Source of the DNA: Clostridiales bacterium
Lineage (GTDB): Bacteria > Bacillota > Clostridia > Caldicoprobacterales > DTU083
DNA: 5,594 nt
Assembly: GCA_012512335.1 (NCBI GenBank)
Contig: JAAZEK010000163.1
Span: 1 to 5,594 of the forward strand
Direction of reading: 5' to 3'
The notes under the pieces are model-generated. The model saw only the letters and a program-made list of their open reading frames with translations, searched no databases and was not told the origin of the DNA. This document shows, one piece after another, positions 1-5,594 of the stretch. Both the position numbers and the translations under genes were made by a program. Positions within the stretch are counted from its first letter, which is position 1, and the number at the start of each line of letters is the position of its first letter.

Positions 1-2752
1 AAAGAGAAACCTGTCCTGCTATATTTCTCTTTCTTTCCTGCATCACAGAGTCTAAGGTCATCTCATGTATGGCAATCAACTGAGAACGATAAGCACCAAG
101 GGAATCAAATGCTCCACAGCGGATTAAACTTTCTACCAATCTCTTATTTATACCCACATCGTCAGTCTTTTGACAAAAATCTAAAAAACTTACAAAGGGA
201 CCTTTTTCATTTCGTGCCTTAATTATGGCATTTATGGCTGGAGCGCCTATATTTTTTACTGCTGCAAGTCCAAAACGAATAGTATTATCTGCTACCGTAA
301 ACTTAGCCTGGCTTTGATTTACATCTGGTGGTAGCACCTTAATATTATGTTTTTTACAATATTGAATATATCCAGCTACTTTACTGCTATTTCCCATAAC
401 ACTTGTAATCAAAGCAGCCATAAACTGAACTGGATAGTAATATTTAATCCATGCAGTTTGATAAGCTACTAAAGCATAGGCTGCTGCATGAGATTTATTG
501 AAGGCGTACTTAGCAAACTCCATCATTTCATCAAAAATCTCATTGGCCTTCTTTACGCTAACGCCATTTCGATGAGCACCTGGAACTACGATGTCCCCCT
601 TTTCGTCCTGAGTTCCATATATGAAATACTGCCTCTCCTGCTCCATAATATCAGTCTTCTTTTTTGACATAGCTCGGCGAACTAAATCTGCACGACCTAG
701 TGAATACCCTGCAAGGCCTTGAACTATTTGCATAACCTGTTCTTGATATACCATGCATCCATAGGTTACCTCTAAATAAGGAGCCAACTTTTCATCTGTA
801 TATTCTATGGCCTCTGGATGATTCTTATTGGCCAGATATCTTGGAATCTGTTCCATAGGTCCTGGACGGTAAAGGGAAATTCCTGCAATAATATCCTCAA
901 AGCTTGAAGGTTTAAGCTCCTTCATAAATTGGGTCATACCTGCACTTTCTAGTTGGAATACGCCATCTGTATCCCCTTGAGTTAACATATTGTAGACCTT
1001 TGAATCATCAATGGGAATGCTGTATATGTCGATTTCTATTCCCTCAGTCTCTTTAATCATAGCTAATGCATCCCTAATAACGGTTAAGGTTCGCAAGCCA
1101 AGAAAGTCCATCTTTAGAAGGCCTAGTTGCTCAAGAATTCCCATGGGAAACTGCGTAGTAATGGAATCATCATTTCTTTGTAATGGAACGTATTGTGTTA
1201 ACGGTAATTTTGAAATTACTACCCCAGCTGCATGGGTTGAAGCATGTCGAGGTAAGCCTTCAAGACTTTTGGACATATCAATTAAAGTATGGGCAGAAGA
1301 ATCTTCCTCGTATAACATTCTTAATTCCGGATTCTTAGCAAGTGCTTTCTCAATGGTCATGCCAATTTCCATAGGAACCATTTTCGCAATACGGTCTACT
1401 TCACCATATGGTCGATTTAGCGCTCGGCCCACATCTCGTAGTGCAGCTCTAGCTGCCATGGTACCAAAGGTTATAATTTGGGCAACCCGGTCATCGCCAT
1501 ATTTTTGTATTACATAATCGATGACCTCCTGCCGGCGTTCAAAGCAGAAATCGATATCGATATCCGGCATGCTAATACGCTCTGGATTTAAAAATCTTTC
1601 AAAAAGCAGACCATACTTCAAAGGGTCTACCTGTGTAATATTCAAAGTATAGGCTACCAAACTACCAGCAGCGCTTCCTCTGCCTGGACCTACCATGATA
1701 TCATTGTCTCTAGCGTACTTTATAAAATCCCATACAATGAGGAAATAATCCACATAACCCATTTGAGTAATTGTATGTAATTCAAAATCCAGGCGATCTT
1801 GGATTTCCGTGCTTATCTCTGGATAGTGCTGTTTAAGCCCTTCCTGACATAAATCTTTTAGATAATCCTCCGCCGATATACCCTTGGGAACATCATACTC
1901 TGGAAGGTGAAGGGTGTTGAAGTCGAATTCTACATTGCAACGGTCGCAAATTTTTATGGTATTATCTAAAGCCTCTGGATAGCTATGAAATAAAATCTCC
2001 ATTTCTTCTCCGGATTTTAGATAAAATTCTGCAGTGTTAAATCGAAGTCTTTCTTCATCTTCTATGGTTTTTCCAGTCTGTATACATAACAATATTTCGT
2101 GGGCTTCTGCATCTTCCCGATTGACATAATGAACATCATTGGTAGCTACCAAAGGAATACCAGTCTCTTGGCTTATCTTGACCAAAGCCTTGTTAATCTC
2201 TTTTTGTTCTGGAAGCCCATGATCTTGTAATTCCAAGTAGAAATTGCCTTGGCCAAATATAGCATTCCAGTCTTTAGCCGCCTTTAGAGCTTCCTTGTAT
2301 CGTTTCTGCTCCAACAGTTGTGGAATCTCCCCACCAAGACAAGCACTTAATCCTATAAGCCCTTCAGAATATGTAGATAGTGTTTCCTTATCTATTCTGG
2401 GCTTGTAATAAAAGCCTTCTGTGTAGCCTAATGAGGATAAAACCATTAAATTTTGGTAGCCTTTCTGATTCTCAGCTAGAAGGACTAGATGGGTATTATT
2501 ACTATCCAATCGTGCCTCTTTATCTTGCATACTTCTAGGTGATACGTATACTTCACAGCCAATAATTGGCTTTAAGCCTCGCGATTTGGCTTCCTTATAA
2601 AAATCTACAACACCATACATTACACCATGGTCTGTGATGGCAATACCAGGCATACCCAGCTCAACACATCTGTCTAGCAAATCCGAAATGCGGCCAGCAC
2701 CATCAAGTAGGCTGTATTCAGTATGATTATGCAAGTGGACAAAATCATTCAT
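1..2752 (-). CDS. dnaE: DNA polymerase III subunit alpha DnaE (3' end outside window)
   Basis: This is the replicative C-family polymerase subunit that adds nucleotides at the fork. In Firmicutes with a second polymerase, PolC, DnaE typically extends RNA primers on the lagging strand; whether PolC is present cannot be seen here. The ATG at 2752 is followed by MNDFVHLHNHTEYSLLDG, the classic PHP-domain opening. PHP domain (about 4-270): H8, H10, D17, H42 (ITDHG), E67 (GCEVYV), H88, C138 (SACLGG), H178, D206 and H208 (NDVHY). Polymerase core: MPDIDIDF at 395-402, with D399 and D401 as two catalytic aspartates, and KMDFLGLR with D549 as the third. Further family motifs are SLYRPGPM (ending at residue 633), RRAMSKK around 695, and a helix-hairpin-helix region around N869. 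The frame is open for all 917 visible codons. The family is usually about 1,100-1,180 residues, so the C-terminal OB-fold and tau-binding parts are missing. It is the last visible gene of the ytoI-dnaE unit. Identification is essentially certain. Confidence 0.97.
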   Translation of the reverse strand, partial: MNDFVHLHNHTEYSLLDGAGRISDLLDRCVELGMPGIAITDHGVMYGVVDFYKEAKSRGLKPIIGCEVYVSPRSMQDKEARLDSNNTHLVLLAENQKGYQNLMVLSSLGYTEGFYYKPRIDKETLSTYSEGLIGLSACLGGEIPQLLEQKRYKEALKAAKDWNAIFGQGNFYLELQDHGLPEQKEINKALVKISQETGIPLVATNDVHYVNREDAEAHEILLCIQTGKTIEDEERLRFNTAEFYLKSGEEMEILFHSYPEALDNTIKICDRCNVEFDFNTLHLPEYDVPKGISAEDYLKDLCQEGLKQHYPEISTEIQDRLDFELHTITQMGYVDYFLIVWDFIKYARDNDIMVGPGRGSAAGSLVAYTLNITQVDPLKYGLLFERFLNPERISMPDIDIDFCFERRQEVIDYVIQKYGDDRVAQIITFGTMAARAALRDVGRALNRPYGEVDRIAKMVPMEIGMTIEKALAKNPELRMLYEEDSSAHTLIDMSKSLEGLPRHASTHAAGVVISKLPLTQYVPLQRNDDSITTQFPMGILEQLGLLKMDFLGLRTLTVIRDALAMIKETEGIEIDIYSIPIDDSKVYNMLTQGDTDGVFQLESAGMTQFMKELKPSSFEDIIAGISLYRPGPMEQIPRYLANKNHPEAIEYTDEKLAPYLEVTYGCMVYQEQVMQIVQGLAGYSLGRADLVRRAMSKKKTDIMEQERQYFIYGTQDEKGDIVVPGAHRNGVSVKKANEIFDEMMEFAKYAFNKSHAAAYALVAYQTAWIKYYYPVQFMAALITSVMGNSSKVAGYIQYCKKHNIKVLPPDVNQSQAKFTVADNTIRFGLAAVKNIGAPAINAIIKARNEKGPFVSFLDFCQKTDDVGINKRLVESLIRCGAFDSLGAYRSQLIAIHEMTLDSVMQERKRNIAGQVSL

Positions 2753-2758
2753 CGTTTT

Positions 2759-2766
2759 CCTCTCCC
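2759..2766 (-). promoter_or_regulatory. Ribosome binding site of dnaE
   Basis: On the minus strand GGGAGAGG lies 6 bases before the dnaE ATG. It is a strong purine-rich Shine-Dalgarno sequence and fixes the start at 2752. It sits wholly inside the 21-base gap after the ytoI stop codon, and no terminator or promoter fits in that gap, so dnaE is expected to be translated independently from a shared mRNA. Confidence 0.8.
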
Positions 2767-2773
2767 AAAGTAA

Positions 2774-4072
2774 CTACCTTCTCATAGCCTTGGCTGCTAA
2801 CATGGCTTTAGCTATAAGAGCCTTTTCCCTGTAGACACAAACCTCTACCTTATTGTACATTCTGCCTTCCTCAATGGCTTCAACATCGATTTCCAATAAA
2901 TCTCCCAATTCCACAGGGCCAACAAAGTATATAGTAAATGTATCTACTACAACATCAGTCTGACGGAAATTCATCAATGAAACTATAGCTACTGTGGACA
3001 TTAACATAGTTAAAGAGCTCCAGCTAGCAGTACCCATATGACTAGTTAAGATCGGCGTTACCTTGCCTGTAAAACGCATACGGTTGTCAATACGCTTACT
3101 ACCAAAATTAGATAGCACTACATCCTCTAAGGTTTCTCCCATTTGTGGCTGACTCTTCATATATTGAATAGCTTTTATTACATCCTGCCGACTAATAACA
3201 CCTAATAGTTTGTCATCTTCTACAACAGGCAACAATTCAATTCCTTCCCAAATCATAACATGAGCTGCATAGGCTATGGTGGTTTTCTTTACTACTGTAA
3301 TTGGATTCCTAGTCATATGCTGGCTAATTGTTCCGTTGGATGTATGATGAATATCTTTTGGAGTAAGTACCCCGACAACGTTTTCATTTTGATCAAGTAC
3401 TGGGAAGCGACTATGGCCAGATTCCTGAAATAATAATCTCCATTTCTCAATAGAATCATTTTCGTAAAGATATCTAGGTTCTTTTATCATAATATCTTCA
3501 ACTAATAAAACTTCCTTTTTGATTAAACGATCGGAAATAGCTTGATTAATCATGGTTGCTGTTGTAAAGGTATCATAAGAGGAAGAAATAACAGGAAGAC
3601 TTTTTTTATCAGCCAGCTGACGGATCTCTTCACTGCAGCTAAAACCTCCTGTAATTAATACTGCGCAGTTATGTTCCAAAGCAAGAACAAACGCCTCTTC
3701 TCGATTTCCAACAATGAGCAAGCTATCAGAGGATAGATATTTTTCCATAGCATCTGGTGTCATAGCCCCGATTACAAATCGAGATAAGGTTTTATTTAAA
3801 CCCTTTCTTCCACCTAAAACGGACCCATCTACCATGGTAGCCACCTCAGCAAAGGTTAAACGCTCTATGCCACGCTTTTCATCCTTCTCGATCCGTATAG
3901 TGCCCATACGAGGAAAGGTTTTTACATACTCTCGATTTTCAGCCTCTTTGATAGCCCTGTAGGCAGTACCCTGACTAACCCCAAGCTCTCGGGCAATTTG
4001 CCGAACAGAGATAGCTGCTCCTGCTTCTAAGCCCATAATATATTGAATAATAAGATCGTGTTTCGTTGCCAT
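2774..4072 (-). CDS. ytoI: YtoI-like protein: HTH, DRTGG, CBS pair and hotdog domains
   Basis: This 432-residue protein matches B. subtilis YtoI (about 439 residues) in length and domain order; its function is not established. The order is: an N-terminal winged-helix-like HTH at about 21-60, with ISVRQIAREL followed by GVSQGTAYRA; a DRTGG domain at about 71-180, with the signature ITGG at 140-143; two CBS domains at about 191-241 and 250-302, a pair that in other proteins binds adenosine nucleotides such as AMP, ATP or c-di-AMP; and a C-terminal hotdog (4HBT/thioesterase-like) domain at about 328-432, a fold that binds acyl-CoA or acyl thioesters. No membrane segment or signal peptide is seen, so it should be cytosolic. 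I infer a ligand-responsive DNA-binding regulator, loosely like FapR (HTH plus hotdog, malonyl-CoA sensor). It has its own promoter and a good ribosome binding site, and lies 21 bases before dnaE, with which it is probably co-transcribed. The start at 4072 opens with MATKHD, as in relatives. The family call is firm; the regulatory role is inference. Confidence 0.93.
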   Translation of the reverse strand: MATKHDLIIQYIMGLEAGAAISVRQIARELGVSQGTAYRAIKEAENREYVKTFPRMGTIRIEKDEKRGIERLTFAEVATMVDGSVLGGRKGLNKTLSRFVIGAMTPDAMEKYLSSDSLLIVGNREEAFVLALEHNCAVLITGGFSCSEEIRQLADKKSLPVISSSYDTFTTATMINQAISDRLIKKEVLLVEDIMIKEPRYLYENDSIEKWRLLFQESGHSRFPVLDQNENVVGVLTPKDIHHTSNGTISQHMTRNPITVVKKTTIAYAAHVMIWEGIELLPVVEDDKLLGVISRQDVIKAIQYMKSQPQMGETLEDVVLSNFGSKRIDNRMRFTGKVTPILTSHMGTASWSSLTMLMSTVAIVSLMNFRQTDVVVDTFTIYFVGPVELGDLLEIDVEAIEEGRMYNKVEVCVYREKALIAKAMLAAKAMRR

Positions 4073-4080
4073 GTTTCATA

Positions 4081-4085
4081 TCCTT
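4081..4085 (-). promoter_or_regulatory. Ribosome binding site of the ytoI-like gene
   Basis: Minus-strand AAGGA, within the purine-rich run AGAAGAAGGA, lies 8 bases before the ATG at 4072. This is ideal spacing and supports that start. Confidence 0.75.
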
Positions 4086-4105
4086 CTTCTGTTCATTTCT
4101 AGTTA

Positions 4106-4127
4106 TATATCATTTTATCATGATATA
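4106..4127. promoter_or_regulatory. Inverted repeat over the -10 box, candidate operator
   Basis: The plus strand reads TATATCAT, 6 bases (TTTATC), then ATGATATA: a perfect 8-bp inverted repeat. The -10 hexamer (4112-4117) overlaps the last two bases of one arm and most of the spacer, so a dimeric protein bound here would block RNA polymerase. It is A+T-rich and there is no T-run after it, so a terminator role is unlikely. The HTH protein encoded immediately downstream is the obvious candidate binder, by inference only. A+T-rich promoters can produce such symmetry by chance. Confidence 0.4.
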
Positions 4128-4141
4128 GACGGACATGGCAA
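4112..4141 (-). promoter_or_regulatory. Sigma-A type promoter of the ytoI-dnaE unit
   Basis: On the minus strand a -35 box TTGCCA (4141-4136, 5 of 6 to TTGACA) is followed after 18 bases by a -10 box TAAAAT (4117-4112, 5 of 6 to TATAAT). A transcript starting about 7 bases downstream would have a leader of roughly 33 bases before the ATG at 4072, containing the AAGGA ribosome binding site. It is the only good promoter I found in the gap between the transporter gene and the ytoI-like gene, and it probably also drives dnaE. The -10 box lies inside an inverted repeat, which suggests regulation. The assignment rests on sequence match only. Confidence 0.65.
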
Positions 4142-4159
4142 GGAATCCGAATTAATATG

Positions 4160-5203
4160 CTATTTGATAGCTACTATGTTTAGATAGACATGCTTGATTA
4201 TTACCCTGAGAATCAATACGCTAGGAACCGCAAGAAACATCCCTGCTATTCCAAAAAATAAACCCCCAGCCCATAATGACAGGATAACATATACAGGATG
4301 GAGATTCACTACTCCACTTAATATGCGAGGTGTAATTAAAACTCCCTCTAACTGTTGGATTAATAATACTACAATCAAAGTCCATATAAAAGTTTGAGAA
4401 CCAGAAAGATAAGCAATTATAAGTGCAGGTATAGCTCCAAGCCATGGTCCGAAGTATGGAATGAACTCTAGAATTCCTGCTATAAAACCTAGAGTCAATG
4501 CATAAGGTAGCCCAACCAATAAATAACCCACTGTTGCCAGGATACCTACTGTAGTAGCTATTAACACCTCTCCACGAATAAAACGATGCAATATATGATT
4601 TATTTCAGATGCAACAGGTAATATCTTTCTACGAGATGGGATTGTTATTAACTTTTTCAGCATTTCACCAAAGTATTCTCTATCTTTTAAAAAATAAAAA
4701 CCTAGTACTAGCTCTATAAATAAAGACGGAAGTATGGCCACACCAGTAACCATCCGTTCCAAAGACTTCATCGTAGTATCCGTAGCTTTCTTTTGAAATG
4801 TATCTGCGTAGCTAGTAATAGAATCTTGGATTCCCTTGGGTATTCCCATGGTTTCCATACGATTTTGTATGGTTCCTAAAGCGTTCCTGATGTACTGCAT
4901 AATCAAAGGGAATCGTTCAACCAGTGTTGTAAATTCATTTATCATCCTCGGTATGAACAATAAAATAAAAGCAGTTATTATTGAGCCAAGGGTCAGAATT
5001 ATTAATCCTATGGCAAATGAACGTGGTAACTTTTTTTCTAAGAATTCACATAGAGGTGTCAATACATAGGCAATAATAATCGCAACTATCAATATTTTAA
5101 TAAGATGGGAGAATTGAGTCCAATAATGAGACATAACCCAAATAATTAGAAGTCCGACTATGATAATTATACCTATCCAAATATGTCTCTTAGTTAATTT
5201 CAT
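4160..5203 (-). CDS. AI-2E family (UPF0118) membrane transporter
   Basis: This multi-pass inner-membrane protein belongs to the AI-2E/PerM family (PF01594). The family name comes from the autoinducer-2 exporter TqsA, but members include Na+/H+ antiporters and proteins of unknown substrate, so the cargo here is not known. Numbering from the ATG at 5203 gives 347 residues, the usual size. Hydrophobic segments fall at about 8-25, 34-54, 62-85, 150-172, 212-232, 237-268, 272-285 and 304-337. A hydrophilic, amphipathic stretch at about 88-147 between the third and fourth is typical. Family signatures are EFIPYFGP at 246-253, QQLEG around 283-287, and the C-terminal NLHPVYVILS then GIAGMFLAVP. A GTG at 5212 would add three residues, but the ATG is preferred because GGGTGA sits 5 bases before it and the GTG has no good ribosome binding site. 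It follows the PRC-barrel gene by 32 bases, suggesting co-transcription. The family call is firm; the substrate is open. Confidence 0.9.
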   Translation of the reverse strand: MKLTKRHIWIGIIIIVGLLIIWVMSHYWTQFSHLIKILIVAIIIAYVLTPLCEFLEKKLPRSFAIGLIILTLGSIITAFILLFIPRMINEFTTLVERFPLIMQYIRNALGTIQNRMETMGIPKGIQDSITSYADTFQKKATDTTMKSLERMVTGVAILPSLFIELVLGFYFLKDREYFGEMLKKLITIPSRRKILPVASEINHILHRFIRGEVLIATTVGILATVGYLLVGLPYALTLGFIAGILEFIPYFGPWLGAIPALIIAYLSGSQTFIWTLIVVLLIQQLEGVLITPRILSGVVNLHPVYVILSLWAGGLFFGIAGMFLAVPSVLILRVIIKHVYLNIVAIK

Positions 5204-5208
5204 CCAGT

Positions 5209-5214
5209 TCACCC
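5209..5214 (-). promoter_or_regulatory. Ribosome binding site that decides the transporter start
   Basis: Minus-strand GGGTGA contains GGTGA, complementary to part of the 16S anti-Shine-Dalgarno (full form GGAGGTGA), 5 bases before the ATG at 5203. The competing in-frame GTG at 5212-5210 lies inside this element and is preceded only by AAAGAATCGG, a poor site. This favours the ATG as the start, though the GTG cannot be excluded. Confidence 0.5.
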
Positions 5215-5235
5215 GATTCTTTAAAATACATCATC

Positions 5236-5594
5236 CTATTCTATTCTGTTGAACAGAATATTTTTTATTCCTCTCTTGTTATAATCTATGCTTTCAGCTT
5301 GCTCCAATGAAATTACTAAAGTATCTTCATTTTCATGCTCACGAGGTTCATAGGGGAGAATACGTCGGCCTGCCATTAAATCTCCTAATACACTTTCTGA
5401 TAGCTCCAGACCTTCTATTCTACCAGTTAAAGGATCCAGAATTATATCGCTTATTATACCTTGCTCAACTCCATCTTCCCGTATAACCTTTTTATTTATA
5501 AGTTTCTCTAGTTTCTCTCCTTCTTCTTTTTTTATATTATTGGATTCAGATAATTCCCCCTCTGCGATAACAGCATCATAGCCTATTGTTGCGT
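5236..5594 (-). CDS. PRC-barrel domain protein (5' end outside window)
   Basis: Only the last 118 codons and a TAG stop are visible; the start lies beyond the window edge. The visible protein begins ATIGYDAVIAEGE, which looks like the end of a first PRC-barrel. A charged linker (SESNNIKKEEGEKLEK) follows, then a second PRC-barrel-like stretch: INKKVIREDG, GIISDIILDPLTGRIEGLEL, MAGRRILPYE and VISLEQAESI. PRC-barrels are small beta-barrels found in the photosynthetic reaction centre H subunit, in RimM, and in many short Firmicutes proteins of unknown role; no catalytic residues are expected. It is followed after 32 bases by the AI-2E family gene, and from memory this pairing recurs in clostridial genomes, suggesting a shared but undefined membrane-related function. 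Its last codons overlap a 19-base palindrome. The domain call is from motif pattern, not from a search. Confidence 0.82.
   Translation of the reverse strand, partial: ATIGYDAVIAEGELSESNNIKKEEGEKLEKLINKKVIREDGVEQGIISDIILDPLTGRIEGLELSESVLGDLMAGRRILPYEPREHENEDTLVISLEQAESIDYNKRGIKNILFNRIE
5242..5260. repeat. Perfect 9-1-9 palindrome at the 3' end of the PRC-barrel gene
   Basis: The plus strand reads TATTCTGTT, G, AACAGAATA: nine perfect base pairs of symmetry around one central base. It lies within the last codons of the PRC-barrel gene (encoding around NILFNRIE), about 39 bases before the transporter ATG. On the plus strand it is followed directly by six Ts, so it could form a weak A+T-rich terminator for antisense transcripts. 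On the coding strand no T-run follows, so it does not end the PRC-barrel transcript. It could instead be a binding site for a dimeric regulator. Function is unproven. Confidence 0.45.

Noticed and set aside
1011..1517. Plus-strand open frame of 168 codons
   Set aside because: It lies wholly antisense to the conserved polymerase core of dnaE, has no convincing ribosome binding site, and its translation resembles no known family. It is a shadow of the real gene.
1550..1567. Short tandem-looking ATCGAT/ATCGATATC repeat
   Set aside because: It is simply the codons of the Asp-Ile-Asp-Ile-Asp catalytic motif of DnaE.
3714..3962. Plus-strand open frame of 82 codons
   Set aside because: It is antisense to the HTH and DRTGG parts of the ytoI-like gene and has no supporting signals.
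4073..4159. Intrinsic terminator after the transporter gene
   Set aside because: No G+C-rich hairpin followed by a T-run is present on the minus strand; the only symmetry there is the A+T-rich repeat over the -10 box.
4194..5069. Three short open frames overlapping the AI-2E transporter (4194-4397 plus, 4221-4445 minus, 4836-5069 plus)
   Set aside because: All overlap well-conserved transporter sequence in other frames or on the other strand and show no family features.
2774..5238. All three visible stop codons are TAG, suggesting unusual decoding
   Set aside because: Three stops are too few to mean anything, and each is followed by a normal gene boundary with a ribosome binding site or promoter.
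5271..5330. Possible internal promoter for the transporter within the PRC-barrel gene (TTGGAG, 18 bases, TATAAC on the minus strand)
   Set aside because: The -35 box matches only 3 of 6 bases and the region is coding; too weak to list as a feature.

Overview
The window reads as a compact block of chromosomal housekeeping genes from a low-GC Gram-positive bacterium (Firmicutes/Bacillota, most likely class Clostridia). The grounds are the clear A+T bias, the purine-rich Shine-Dalgarno sequences, and two proteins typical of the phylum: a YtoI-type HTH/DRTGG/CBS/hotdog protein and a PHP-domain DnaE. I cannot name genus or species from the sequence alone. All four genes lie on the minus strand, so transcription runs from high to low coordinates. 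No mobile element, RNA gene or CRISPR array is visible, and there is no gene-free stretch longer than about 90 bases.

Layout in transcription order. (1) 5594-5236: the 3' part of a PRC-barrel domain protein; its 5' end is outside the window. (2) 5203-4160: a multi-pass membrane protein of the AI-2E/UPF0118 transporter family, 32 bases after the PRC-barrel stop. (3) An 87-base gap (4159-4073) holding a convincing sigma-A type promoter whose -10 element is embedded in a perfect 8-bp inverted repeat. (4) 4072-2774: a YtoI-like predicted regulator. (5) 2752-1: dnaE, the DNA polymerase III alpha subunit. It starts 21 bases after the ytoI stop with a strong Shine-Dalgarno sequence and is cut off by the window edge after 917 codons, inside its probable beta-clamp-binding motif.

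How it fits together. The PRC-barrel and transporter genes look like one transcription unit. ytoI and dnaE look like a second unit driven from the promoter at 4112-4141, although no terminator separates the two units and read-through is possible. ytoI also lies a few genes upstream of dnaE in Bacillus subtilis (from memory), so this neighbourhood looks ancient; here the intervening genes are absent. The main open question is whether the YtoI-like protein, which joins a DNA-binding HTH to putative nucleotide-binding (CBS) and acyl-thioester-binding (hotdog) domains, controls its own promoter and thereby dnaE. The inverted repeat over the -10 box is the candidate site. I do not see a wholly new biological system; the individual genes belong to known families.
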